A DNA stretch of 64,000 nucleotides from Zychaea mexicana (Eukaryota; Mucoromycota; Mucoromycetes; Mucorales; Lichtheimiaceae), in assembly GCF_025766255.1 (NCBI RefSeq), contig NW_026516811.1, forward strand, positions 1 through 64,000, read 5' to 3'. The notes under the pieces were generated by a model, which saw only the letters and a list, made by a program, of their open reading frames with translations, did no database searches and had not been told where the DNA came from. The position numbers were made by a program, and so were the translations under genes. Positions 19,143 to 30,621 of this stretch are shown piece after piece; position 1 is the stretch's first letter, and each line of letters starts with the position of its first letter.

Positions 19143-22100
19143 GCGATTTAATTTGCACCCTAAAAGGAATAGTCCGTCAGCAACAAAGGATCCGGTTTTC
19201 TATTGTGCAGAAGCAGAGAACGTAGTGTCGGTTTTCATGGCTACACATGAGGTTCCCACTACAGCGTCGCAGTCCTATGACATTTGTGCCGACCTCACAC
19301 CTCATCAACAAGCTCAAGTCCAGCACGTGCTCGACAAACATAAAGATCGATTTACTAGCACTCTCGCCGAAGTTGGCACCTTAGCTGTGCCACTGTATGA
19401 ACTTCAGTTGAAGCCCGATGCTAAACCGGTCAAAGTCGCTCTATATGCGGTACCGCATGAAGCTAATCAATGGCTGAAACAGTACCTCTTTGAGCTGGAG
19501 GAGCTAGACTTCATCGAACGAAGCAGTGGTCCATGGGCAGCTGGTGTCGTGTTGATCCCTTCGGATATAGACAAGCGGGCCCCGTGGATTTGAAAGAAAG
19601 CGAAACCATTGGCCAAGATCCTGTAGATCAAGACAACAAAACTGGGCGACCTGTGGAAGTTTGGGCGTTACAAGTCATGTCGGACGATGAAGACAGGACT
19701 ACCAGGCTAGAGAGCTCTTTTGAACAGGATAACTTGGACTATTACATAAAAGAATATCCAGGCCAACCTATGCAAAATCTCGAGGCGAGAGATGTTCATA
19801 ACGAACTGACGGAATACACCTGTGCAGCACCCGCGACACAAGAAGCTGGAGTCAAGGATCGATATTGCTTGAGCATCAATCTCAAACCGATCAACAACGC
19901 TACTATGGACTCGGCAGCACCAGTGCCAAACATTTCATCATTGCAAACCTTAATGGGCAAGACAAAATACTGGAGTTATTGTGATGCAATGAAGGGAAAC
20001 TGGCAACTACCTATCGCAAAATCCTCTCGGGACCTGGTGTCCTTTGTGTGTGCCTTTGGCCAGTGGAGGTGGAAGCGAGTGGCTATGGGATTAAAGGGAG
20101 CGCCAGGATATTGGCAGGCAATTATGGACGATGGCTTCCGAGACGGCTTGCACGAGTTCTTATTAGTTTACATCGATGACATAGTGGTGTTCAGTGAGAC
20201 GTTCGAGGAGCATGTTCAACATTTGGATTCGATGTTGACAATAGCTGCCAGCATCAATTTGTCGCTATCGCGCAAGAAATGTCGTTTTGGATATGGCGAA
20301 CTCAAAATCCTCGGTCACATGGTTGGACGTGACGGATTCATGATGGATCAGCGCAAGGTCGATAAGATTCGCGACTGGCCTGCCTCTAGGAACCTCCGTC
20401 AGCTAAATCAATTCATCGGATTCGTCAACTTCTACCATCGATATATCAGCCATTTTTCGGACGTTATTGCCCCACTCAACCGACTCATAAAGAAGAGTGT
20501 CTCCTACCAATAGGGAAACTGTGAGCAAGCTTGTTTCGATCAGTTCAAGAGATTGAACACGCAAGAGCCGGTGCTGCTAGCCCATCCTCGGTTTGATCGA
20601 CGGCTCACTTTGTTCACAGACGCTTCAGATACTGGTATTGGTAGCGTCTTAACCCAAGAAGACCGGGATAACCCTGGCGTTTACCGACCCATTTATTTTG
20701 GCAGCCGAGCCTTGTCTGATGCGGAAAGAAAATTTTGTATATATGAACGAGAATTTTTATCTATCGTTTATTTTGTACATTACTACTGGCTGTATCTACT
20801 TGGACGTGAGTTCGATGTAGTTACAGATCAGAAGGCCTTAGAGTACATCACCAATATCAAGGAGGAGACGTCGGCCCGAGTAACCTGTTGGCTTATGACG
20901 TTGAGCATGTACTCTTTCGTTGTTTGATACAAACCCAGTGGGACCAATGTGGTGGCGGATTCGATGTCGCGATTCCCTGAAGAAGCTATGGACAAGACCA
21001 CACTAGATGATGTTGTTGTCGACGAATATCTGCCAATCCATGTTATCCAGGTGGAAAGTGACAACTTGCCATTTAAGAGGCAAAGAGTCGAGGGCGACGA
21101 GGAACCAGCATATGGTGGCGTGGACCCAGCCTTTTACGCTGATCTACTGAAGTATCTATCGACCTGGCAAATGGATCCCTTGTGGCAAGAAGAACGGAAA
21201 ACGTCGATCAAGGCTGCAACCAAGCAATACATGTGATACCAGAATGCACTATACCGGAAGGCTAGCAAAGACGAGAAACTGAGGCGAGTATTACGGCCCA
21301 AGGAAGTCCCTGAAGCCTTGTATGAATGCCACGATCACCTTTTAGCCGGACATCAAGGCGTTGCAAGGACGTTTTCGCGAATCAAGGCGAAATACTTTTG
21401 GCCCAAATACTTTGAGCACGTTCGTAACTATGTATCATCTTGCCCCATATGCCAACAGTTTGGATCCAAGGACGTAACAGTTCCTCTGCATCCCTGGCCA
21501 CCAGTAACACAAGGCCCATTTAGTCGCATCTTTATTAATTTACTATCAATGCCTACATCTCAACTCGGAAACAATGCCATACTATTGGGGGTGAGCTCGT
21601 TCACAGGCTGGATGGAAGCCATGCCGACTGCCACGAAGAGCGCGGATACCACGTGTTTGTTCTTGTTTGACTGGATTACCAGATTTGGAAACATGGATAT
21701 GGTGGTCAGCGACAATGCTTCGCACTTTACTGGATACGACCTGACTCGACAAATGAAGGCTATGTATGGATTGTCAATTAAAACAAGTGCGACATATCAT
21801 CCACAACGTCAAGGCCAGGTGGAAAGAGCTGTGAGAACCCTCCGAACCATATTACGACGATTGAATGCCCAGTACCTCGGTACTTGGGTAATGTGGCTCA
21901 AGGCAGCTCTTTTTGCGATCCGCACTTCTGCACGCCGCGACCATCATTACTCACCGTTTTATCTGGTTTATGGCAAGGAGCCTAGTTTTCCCTCCACTTT
22001 TTCATTCACAACAGAGTTTACCGACGGATCGCTGACCGAGGACGACGAAGAAAAGTATTTCGAGGTGGTTTCCCATCGAATGGATCAGGTGATTCAGTTG

Positions 22101-22424
22101 CACCAGAATGTACTCCCGCAAGCGTATATGCGAACGTTGGTGTATAAGTTGTCGATGAAGGAAGAATTCGATCGCAAGGCCAAACCCAAAAAATACACTA
22201 TTGGTGATCAAGTTATGTTAAATAACGAAGCCATTCCGTCGATGAGTTCGGAAATGGCGCCACAGTGGATTGGCCCTTTTGTTGTGGCGGAACGTTTTGG
22301 GAATGATACATATAAATTACGCGAAGAATCATCTACTTTAGCGGGTGTTTATCATGCAAATCGAATGAAGCTCTATCGCCCTCGCGTCAAGATCGAGCCG
22401 GCCAAGTTGACCATGAGATCTTGA
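19143..22424 (+). pseudogene. Ty3/gypsy pol: reverse transcriptase, RNase H, integrase
   Basis: The RT begins with YELQLKPDAKP and SSGPWAAGVVLIP. An unusual acidic stretch of about 95 residues precedes KDRYCLSINLKPINNATMDS, and the active site is LLVYIDDIVVFS. A TAG at 20511-20513 replaces the conserved Trp before GNCEQACFDQFK. RNase H shows LTLFTDASDTGIG and VVTDQKALEYIT; a TGA follows at 20925-20927. The integrase zinc finger has HDHLLAGHQG and CPICQQ. In the core the first Asp is replaced by Asn (RIFINLLSMP), while VVSDNASHFT and QGQVERAVRTL remain. A TGA at 21234-21236 lies between RNase H and integrase. The C-terminus (QWIGPFVVAERFGNDTYKL) has no chromodomain that I can see. Confidence 0.9.
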
Positions 22425-22709
22425 ATGTTGTTGATGCACGAAGAATCTTACAAAAAAAAACACTCACCCTTCTCTACTTTTCTATTTTATTTTCAGCCCC
22501 ATTCCCCCTCCCCTCTTGAAGTACCTTATCCTTTAATTATCTTTTATCTATCCGTTTATATTGCTATCCCCCTTCCGTTCTTTCTCACCCATTTCTTGTA
22601 TATGATCAATCTTGTGGGGACCTCGGCGATTGATCCAGGCCCTGTTTGTAGTAACTTGAAATTGTGTGACGTTGCTTCTGAGGTGATTTTCATTGACTCA
22701 AAAGTCACC
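22425..22709. other. 3' untranslated part of the Ty3/gypsy element
   Basis: CT-rich DNA follows the pol stop at 22424. A small inverted repeat, AGGTGATTTT with AAAAGTCACCT, lies at 22681-22710, immediately before the putative LTR. No clear purine-rich tract, normally the plus-strand primer, is present. Confidence 0.5.
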
Positions 22710-22763
22710 TGTTAGGCCATTGCATACTATTTAGTTATACCCATGATGCATCATAATAAAGAA

Positions 22764-22876
22764 GGCTTTTGATACGGGCACCCCCCTCTGATCCTTACGG
22801 ACACCCCCTTCTATTTTTAATCCTCATCAGGTTACACACATCCTATAAATATATACTTGTGGGGGTGTCCGCAAGG
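22764..22876 (+). repeat. Left terminal inverted repeat of MULE-1
   Basis: About 113 bp, matching the complement of 26549-26663 with only a few differences near the outer end. Two GGGTGTCC/GGACACCC blocks lie near its ends. Confidence 0.93.
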
Positions 22877-23123
22877 ATGTGTTCACTTGATTTGTTCATC
22901 TGTTATTGTTATTATACATCTTTCGATATATAACAAAAAGGAACCATAAAACGTACATGAAAAACATTCCTTAATGCTTTTCAAACTCTCTAGGGTGTCT
23001 CTACGGATGTGTTTATGTGCAGTAGTTTATAAAAAGTATATAAATGCTCCTCAATAAACAGTATACTATGATATTATATCTTCAACTTTCTACCTACGTT
23101 TATCATCCTACTATCCCAACACT

Positions 23124-26100
23124 ATGGAGCAATTGATTGACACCACTTATACCGGATCAAATAAGCAAATTGTGAAAGCAATCAACGAGCAAGCCAGAGG
23201 AGACAACTTTGCGGTTTCAACTAAACGAAGTGAGAAAAACGTAAAAATCGTGATCCAGTGCGTACATGGTGGAAGCTATCGCAATACATATGCAGTAACT
23301 GAAGAAACGCGGGGACGCCAAACAGCGACGAAAACGACCGGCTGCCAATGGACCATGAACTTAAGGTGGTGCGAGATGGATAAGCACTGGAAAGTAACGA
23401 AGGTCAGCAACGCCCATGAGCACAACCACTCCCTCGACAAGCCTCCTCAGTATTACCACCAACACCGCACGCCAACTCTCCACGTCGAGCAGCAAATATT
23501 ATCATTGACAGATAATTCCGTCAGGCCCCTCATGATACATCGAGAAGTCCAGAACCACGGAGACGGCGCAATTATGACCATGAGGGATCTATACAATTTT
23601 CGTGCGCAAATATTCCGTGAGGATAATCATGGCGGCTTCAGTAGGATATTCGAGTTCCTCATTGGTAACAACTATATCACTAGATATAAGCTAGACGGCA
23701 CAGGTAAAAGTCTCGACGCCCTCTTTTTTACCCATGAAACGAGTATAGCAAAAGCACGACTATTCAACGAGATCATTGCTATCGATGCGACGTACAAACG
23801 AGCAGAACCAATATGCCTCTTGTCAACGTTGTTGGTGTCAGTCATCTCGGTGCATCAAAGCTCAAGAACGTGCTTATTGCCTCTGCTTTCTTGGTGAACG
23901 AGAAAGAAGATTCGTACACCTGGCTCCTTCGGACTATGCGACAAGTCGTATGGCCAGAAGGAAACGTACGCATCTTCATTACGGACAACGAAAGAGCTTT
24001 AATTAACGCCATCGAGTCAACTTTCAAAGATGCAGAGCATATACTTTGCGGGTGGCATATGGAGCAGCATTTACGTAGCATTTTCAGTACTTGCTTTCCA
24101 CCGAACAGCGAAGAGATAGGCGAAGCCAAAGCTATCATTAAGCAAATGGTTTATGTTGGCAAAAAAAACGAAGCGACTTTCCAGGCTGCCATTGACGCTT
24201 ATAAGTGTCTGATAGAAAAAGGTGCTCATGCGTATGCCAACGAAAACCATAAGCGATCCAACAAAAAGCACAAGAAAAGAAAGTCCAAAGCAAAGCATCA
24301 TGACAACAGCAGCAATAGCGAGAACGACAGAGATACTGAAGATGATGCAACGTCTGCAATACGTTTGCTGGCAAACAAAAAGAAAGAGAAAATGATGGAC
24401 TATCTCAAAGGGTTTATCCAATATTTGACTGGAGCTTTTGCCGAGTTGTGCTTACCAGCTTTATTATATTATATAGCTGCCTTGAATATAAGGAGAAATG
24501 GGGTGCTTATTATGCCGGAAGACTTTTAAACATGGGAATGAGGGTATCATCGCGTGTTGAAGGAACACACTGGCGCATCAAAGTTACAATGCAAACCACC
24601 GGAAGCTTGTTTAAAACGGTCAAAGCAATTGATCGTGTCATGCGTAAATCGGTATGAACTACATCCTTTGTTTTCGGATTGAAAAGATAATGTGTTAGCG
24701 GATATGCTAATCAGAATTTTGTACTAGTTGGCTGATGAAGAGACTCAGTTTTTGCAAGAGAGACATAAAATGCCATCGTATGGAAAGCGTGAATCGGCTG
24801 CGATGCAAGAGCTCTTTAGCACTATTTCGTTCTTTGCTTTGAATCGACTCCGAAGGGAGCTCAAACGAGCTTGGGATAACTGCGATAAATATCAACTTGA
24901 CTCAAGCGACTGCTGGTGTGGTACCACGCTAAACTATGGACTGCCGTGTCAACATAATATCACACGAAAAGGGTTCAGTATAAGCTTGTCGGATATCCCT
25001 CATCGATGGCGTTTGGAATATGACAGAGGTATAATTTTCTGCTATAGTAGTACTGTGATTATACTATGCGCCTGTAATAACTTCATATCCTAATATGAGA
25101 GTTATTTATCCACAGATAGCTTCCAAAAGGTGTATACTCCTGAAGCAATTGTATTAGAGCAACAGAACATGGTACTACAGAAGCTGCATGATGTACTCTA
25201 CAATATGCGGTCGGATCAGCAAAAATCCGATTTACTTAGTAGTAACGATGGGACTATCGACGAATATACAATGAGTATCGACATTAGCGACATCGAATTA
25301 CCAAGCAATGTGAAGACGAAAGGACGCCCTGCTAACACAGAAATGCACGATTACCGTCAAAGTTTGAACCCGATGAAAAGGATAGCCAGCAACGCTTTCA
25401 AAATAGAAATGCCAACGAGTCAGAGGAACTCTCCGAAGGCAGCAACACTGAGGATGATAACATCTACATTTTTCCTCAACAAGGGAAAAGAAAGGATCCG
25501 GAGATGAACTTCCTTGAAAGCACGAACAAAAGGTACGTGCTCTTCTGATGGAATTCTAGCTAACCAATAATTGCAGCTATCACGATTTTTTGTAGCCAAA
25601 CTAAGTTGATAAACCATTTACACTATTGTAGATCCAAAAAAGATTTTGTACCCAAGCTGAAGTTCTTCGTTCATCCAACCATCCCTCGCAAGTTCATTGA
25701 AACAACTGTCGACATTATGTCTGATGGCTTCTGTGGCTTCCGCACAATTGCACATCATGTACACGGCAATCAAGAGGCTTTTATGTTGGTCAAGCTACAA
25801 ATGCTGGAGTGCTTCAAGATAAACAAGGATATATATCAGCAGCACTATATATTTATGCGTGAAAACTTACAGCGCATTGAAACATCACTATCTTACGCAC
25901 TTGATGCTCCACGACCCCCGGAATCGTGCCCATCGGATTATTGGTTCCTTGCGCCTGACTTTGCACAGATCGCTGCAGACACTTATCAACGACCTCTTGC
26001 AATTTATCCAGACAATGATAAGAAAAAGCCATACTCTGACGAATACGCTTATGAGCCATCTCTAATTTTGCCAATGCAAGGTCCATCGTCCGACAACAAG

Positions 26101-26330
26101 AATCCTCTCCCCATCATTATGCAGCATCTCAATAACAATCATTGGGCTACCATGATACAAAAGGACGCATTATCAAGATGGACTGGCCGATCATCAACTC
26201 GATGTGTATAAAGGCATACCGATCAATGGGTAATATTGATAACCTGCGTAAAACAAAGTGGCGTTATCCGCAGATAAAAAAGCGTGAAGACGAAAAGACA
26301 GTGCGTGCTGGACCCTTTACACTAGCTTAA
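23124..26330 (+). pseudogene. MULE-1 transposase fused to an OTU-type cysteine protease
   Basis: The start is at 23124. A FAR1-like DNA-binding region is seen in GCQWTMNLRWCEMDKHWK and NAHEHNHSL. The MULE nuclease has EIIAIDATYK, FITDNERALINAIES, CGWHMEQHL and SSRVEGTHWRIK, giving Asp, Asp and Glu. A SWIM zinc motif follows: CWCGTTLNYGLPCQH. Introns are inferred at 24652-24727, 25029-25115 and 25533-25631. After the last intron the protein carries VDIMSDGFCGFRTIAHHVHG, the Asp-Gly-x-Cys active site of OTU proteases, and NNNHWATMI with the likely catalytic His. Frameshifts are at about 23797 (one base lost after the first Asp), 24480, 25405 and 26155. Tail residues run to 26330. Without these shifts the protein would be near 950 residues. 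Confidence 0.88.
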
Positions 26331-26548
26331 TCATTCTACTACTTCCTGTGCAGTAATTCCCTCTCTTCTCGAACACCACTCTCTACATTTCATTGTTATT
26401 TGATATATTCTGGCATGTGTTAAACAGCGATGTTGATAAGATTTACTCAATACCTTAAAGGAACATTATATTTTACATCACTTTGATTTATGGCTCTCCC
26501 GTTATATGGTATAGCAAATAACAGAACACACCACTTAGGTATACTCAT

Positions 26549-26663
26549 AACCTTGCGGACACCCCCACAAGTATATATTTATAGGATGTGTGTAACCTGA
26601 TGAGGATTAAAAATAGAAGGGGGTGTCCGTAAGGATTGGAGGGGGGTGTCCGTATCAAAAGCC
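26549..26663 (-). repeat. Right terminal inverted repeat of MULE-1
   Basis: About 115 bp; see the left repeat. It ends CAAAAGCC, immediately followed by the duplicated AATAAAGAA. Confidence 0.93.
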
Positions 26664-27178
26664 AATAAAGAACGTCTCTCTTCCCCTTTCTATCTTTGGC
26701 TCGGTACAGTCAAGTCGTTGCAAGTCGGTTTTGCTCCGTATGTGAAGGTGCTAGAGGGTCCACCGGATTAATAGCTTCAGTTCAAGCAATTAACGGTTAT
26801 TATCTTAACTTAGTTTCATCCACATTGTATTACTCTCTCTCGCTGTATTTCAGTCGTCTTTCGTTGTATATCAGTCTATCTCTCGCTGTTCAGCAGTCTT
26901 TGTTATCGCTGTCCATCTCTACGCTAGGTATGGATCAATTGTTTCCTCTTATTGCCTATATTCCCCAGATTTGTATCCTCATCCTTGTAAATTTATTGGT
27001 AGTGGTGAACTGTCTGTCATATTTGTGACTCGGTACAATACTTGCTTCCCTACTATAAGAATATGGATATCACATAATATAATAAAGTCAGTTGTTACAC
27101 CAGACTATCACACTAGGTTCCTCATTTTCTTAATCATACTCCTCTTCGCCTACCATCACCAAACATAATCGATCCCGC

Positions 27179-27537
27179 CGAAATCTTCTGCGTGCTCGCG
27201 CCAAAGAATTGTCGCTGGCCGCCTCCTCCAATTGGCTTTGCAACTTTGCTGTGGGCCTCTGGACCCCCGAGCTTCTGGTCAAAATTGAGTGGGCCACTTC
27301 AATCTTTTACAGGGCTTTCTGTGTTCTTGCATTTGTACTCGGTAAGCAGAAATAGCAAAACGTTATATAAGCTTCCTACTTAACCGCAAATTTATTTCAA
27401 TCTACCTTTTTATTGACAAAACAAGCCAGAAATCCCTTGAAGAAATCGATGAAGCTTTTGGAGGCATCCACGATGCTGCTGTGAATGAAGTGGACGAGTC
27501 TTATCCGAGCGACGCAAAAGTAGTCAATACTGAATAG
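27179..27537 (+). pseudogene. MFS sugar transporter, 3' end only (5' part lost)
   Basis: An open stretch from about 27179 reads RNLLRARAKELSLAASSNWL then CNFAVGLWTPELLVKIEWAT. This matches the region before and within transmembrane helix 10-11 of fungal MFS hexose/sugar transporters. After a GT at 27342 an intron of about 85 bp leads to a terminal exon with KSLEEIDEAFGG, the C-terminal signature of sugar transporters, ending at a TAG (27535-27537). I could not make the exon junction exactly in frame. The first nine or so helices are absent; the sequence to the left is retroelement LTR. The host gene seems to have been cut off by the insertion. Confidence 0.75.
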
Positions 27538-27717
27538 AGTCTAGTCTAGACACCCTTGAGGGAAAACTTCCCATGTAGTAGTAGCAGTATTTAATAATGT
27601 ACAACCTCCCTCTCCCTTACCACTTTGTATCATTTTACTCTCGTAGATTCTAATTATTACATGCAGTGAACGTAAAGGTCATTTATTGATCATTTCTGCC
27701 ACACAACAGATGGCAGT
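27538..27717. other. Short convergent intergenic region
   Basis: This 180-bp gap separates the sugar-transporter 3' end (plus) from the TAF12 stop codon (minus), so it must hold both 3' untranslated regions. No further feature is seen. Confidence 0.6.
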
Positions 27718-29073
27718 TCAGTTATTATCCTTTTTAGCATGACTTGATGCGCCTTGTGCTTTTGCTGCATTGACTGCTTGCACTTTGCTTTGATGACTGG
27801 ATGGAATGACTGGTTTTCGTAAAGAACGAATCTCATCTGCTGCAAATCCGGGTATACGGACGTTCCAGTTCCGTTCTGCACACATATGAATCGGTGAGTA
27901 TATGTAAAATTGAAATAATCAGATAACTCCTCCTCCCCCCAATCCTGCGTGGAGTTTTCGTCATACCTAAATGCAACTGAAGGTCTTTGACTTCCAGTGT
28001 ATCGGATTTGCGATGCTTGGCCAAACGACAAGCAAACTTTGTTACCGACTCAATAAACTCATCTGCAATCTCCAACAGAATCTACAAGATAATCAGTTAA
28101 ACGTAATATAGTAACCTACTCCCTCCTTCTCTCTTATCACTTTTTTTTTTTGAAAATCCCATAGTAGTAGTAGTAGTAGTACTGGTTTTCGAAAAGAAAT
28201 AAACTTACGTCTTCCACCTCGGGCTCCAACCGTTCTGATGGATCAATCTGCCCCACAAGCTCCTGTATCTTTCGTTTGCCGAGTATGCGTCCACCCGTGT
28301 CCAAGTCGGGCACAGGTGCCATTGGTTTTTGTGCCATCGCTGAATTCGCAGAAGCTGGCGGACCTGACATTGAAGGGAACGTAAACATGCCTTTCGTAGG
28401 TGTAGCGACAGGTGTGCCTTGTTTTGAAGGGGCCAGCGACGCGAGAGGTGTGGTGGATATAGGTGGACGAGATGAAGATGTTGCAGTAGTAGCAGTAGTT
28501 GCAGAAGAAATTGGCTGCGGCGGTGAACCTGCTGCCATGGCCATCATTTGGTGTTGCTGTGCTGCTACTTTTTATATAACCCAAAACACACGCGTGTCTT
28601 TGCTGTCAGCACAACCATAAAAAACCCCAATCGCTTCTCTTTTCATAAAAAATAAAGCAGCATAAAAATAAGTTCTTTTTTTCCATTCGAAATAAATGTT
28701 TACCGATTTGTTGAATATTGAATGGTTGCTGCGGGAATCCAGGCGATCCTGGCGCAGATTGCGGTAAATGTTGTTGTGGTATTGATTCAATGTTTTGATT
28801 CACAGCAAGTTGTTGCATGACCATTTGTTGTTGTGCAGACGTAAGTCTGGGTGTCAGATTGTTCAGAAACGTCTGGAAAACGGCGAGTTTGGATTGCATT
28901 TCTTGTTCTTGGTGTTTAATTTGATTCTTTTCTTCGGCAGACAGATCCGTTCGCTCAAGATTTTGTCGTAGGCTGGCAATGTTGTTGGTCAGCATTTCTG
29001 CTTGTTTGTGATACTGTTGAATCATTATCGGTAGTTGTTGCAAGTTTTGTGGAAAAGGATTGTTGCTGGCCAT
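27718..29073 (-). CDS. taf12: TFIID/SAGA subunit TAF12 (histone-fold protein), four exons
   Basis: Exons, all with GT-AG borders, are 28704-29073, 28209-28567, 27967-28081 and 27718-27875. Their sum is 1002 nt, giving 333 residues plus a TGA stop. The N-terminal half is Gln-rich with a coiled-coil-like segment. The C-terminal histone fold is clear: [20 protein letters not shown], then [20 protein letters not shown], then [23 protein letters not shown]12 pairs with TAF4 in TFIID and with ADA1 in SAGA, in the nucleus. The ATG at 29073 is chosen because MASNNPF begins the conserved-looking coding stretch; upstream Met codons in the same frame lie in the likely leader. No defects are seen. It is the clearest intact host gene in the window. 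Confidence 0.93.
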
Positions 29074-30621
29074 GGCGCGAAGGTGTGTCTTGAAAGTTAA
29101 ACGAAAAAAGAGAAGGTGTCGCTGCCTGCTGTCTGTGAAAATCAATTTAAAGTTATCGACCTTGCCAGGTGAGGGGTTTTAAAAAAAATTACTAGGATCT
29201 TTCTTGTCAAAATCTCTCTATGAGGACAAGGACACGCTAACGTTAGATTCTAAACCCTTTCAAGCATGAGCACGCACTATATCAAATCACAGTTGTAATC
29301 TAATGCTGATGAACGGCTGATGCTAAAAAGGCACTACTAACGCCCAAGTACGCTTTATATAATCACTCTTCAGTAGTATGCCATCTATCGAAGTTTTCAT
29401 TATCCTAGTCTGCCTTCAACTCCTGTCATGTCAACTCGTTCACTTGGTTCATCTACCAAATGATTTGACAACTACAAGTCAATATCTTGTGTAAGCAGCT
29501 CATGATAATAAAAGACTCCCTTGCGCTAATAGAAATGGCTGTTGATGAGTAACAGCAGATTTAAATACCGGTCTGTCGTCAACAAACAGCACCAGCCAAG
29601 CAATCTCAACCAAAGTCAGTTAGGTACAGTATATCCAAGATAAGGCAGATAAGGTAGTAATAGTTTCATAGTATGTACTATCAGCTACATTGCTCGCTAA
29701 GGAACGGAGATCGCTCTACCTTTAAAATGTAAAATCAGCTTTTTCCTTTGCAAGATCGAGATACGTTTCTGCCTAAAATGTCATGCCATATAATTTATTA
29801 GCAGCAAACGATAGACAACAATAGAGCCAGCAGATAAAAAAGCAACAGATTACTGCAGGTTTATTTTCGGTAGAGCTCATTCTTTGCTGGACAATCGTAA
29901 GTTGACCATCATTATATATGTGATCATCAAAGAAAAGAGCTCAATGTCAGCAGCAGACGCATAATAACGAAATGTCTTCAGTGCCTTTCTCATTGCATCT
30001 TGCGCTATGTGCAACTTTTATCAAAATGGCCGAGGGAGAGAAAGCTGCATCAAATTTATCACTGCCTCTTCCTTGGATGTGAAGCTGTAATGCATAATAC
30101 CATCAGGCCTAAGTCGACAACATAACGTGTAAACGCATATAAGGACGGTTGGCTGACAGGGACGTCGATGTCTGTTTAACATGGACGATGCTTTTGAGAC
30201 CATATAACGAACAGGTTCGTGCTCTTTTATAATTCGGTTGCTGATCAAACCGATTAAACTTGATGGATTCCAGCGATCACAAAGAAGCATACATGAATAG
30301 TTGTACTGTACATCTGTTCCAGAATAAATTCTAGAAACAATTTCGTAGATGAAACTTTGGTTTTGTGAGAAAATGCGCGTCTGTGACTTTTTATAGATGA
30401 AGGCGCGCTTATTGACAAAACAAAGATTCTTCTTATTGGGACTATAACGTAGTTACGTCACTGTTATAGGCGTTTACAAGATTTCACGCAGAAATGTCGG
30501 ATACTCTTTTAGCCGAAGCAAAAAAAAAACGTAGCATCTAATTATTTAGGGCTTGTTCGTTTACAAGGGTCCCCTCTTCCTTTCTTCTCCTCCCTTTTTG
30601 CATCGCGCCTTTATTCTTGCC
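29074..30621. other. Intergenic DNA between TAF12 and MULE-2; one unassigned open frame
   Basis: The stretch contains the divergent upstream regions of TAF12 (minus) and MULE-2 (plus). A minus-strand frame open from about 30410 to 30021 encodes FIYEIVSRIYSGTDVQYNYS and LIGLISNRIIKEHEPVRYMV without a recognised domain. It may be an old coding remnant or chance. I could not identify a left MULE-2 terminus. Confidence 0.45.

Larger units (their letters stand above)
14945..22424 (+). mobile_element. Ty3/gypsy retrotransposon, 5'-truncated, interrupted by a Harbinger
   Basis: Protease, reverse transcriptase, RNase H and integrase follow in Ty3/gypsy order on the plus strand. The 5' LTR and most of gag are missing because the element abuts the minus-strand integrase fragment at 14944/14945. 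A 3.09-kb Harbinger is inserted at 16049-19139. At least three stops, a few frameshifts and one catalytic Asp-to-Asn change disable pol. A probable 3' LTR starts near 22710 and is itself split by a MULE. Confidence 0.85.
22764..26663. mobile_element. MULE-1 (Mutator-like, 3.9 kb), 115-bp TIRs, perfect 9-bp duplication
   Basis: The left terminal repeat (22764-22876) and right terminal repeat (26549-26663) are near-identical inverted copies beginning GGCTTTTGATACGG. Each contains GGACACCCCC blocks in two orientations. The flanks AATAAAGAA at 22755-22763 and 26664-26672 are identical, the 9-bp duplication typical of Mutator elements. The single gene inside encodes a MULE transposase joined to an OTU-like protease. 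High TIR identity and an intact duplication suggest a fairly recent insertion despite the frameshifts. Confidence 0.95.
22710..27099 (+). repeat. Putative 3' LTR of the Ty3/gypsy element, split by MULE-1
   Basis: A TG start (TGTTAGGCC, 22710) follows pol, and a CA end (GTTACA, 27099) is possible. Without the MULE and one 9-bp duplication the interval would be about 480 bp, a usual LTR size, and includes a polyadenylation-type AATAAA at the insertion site. The second half contains repeated TCTCTCGCTGT/TTTCAGTC sequence at 26840-26910. The 5' LTR is missing from the window, so the boundaries cannot be confirmed by comparison. Confidence 0.4.
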
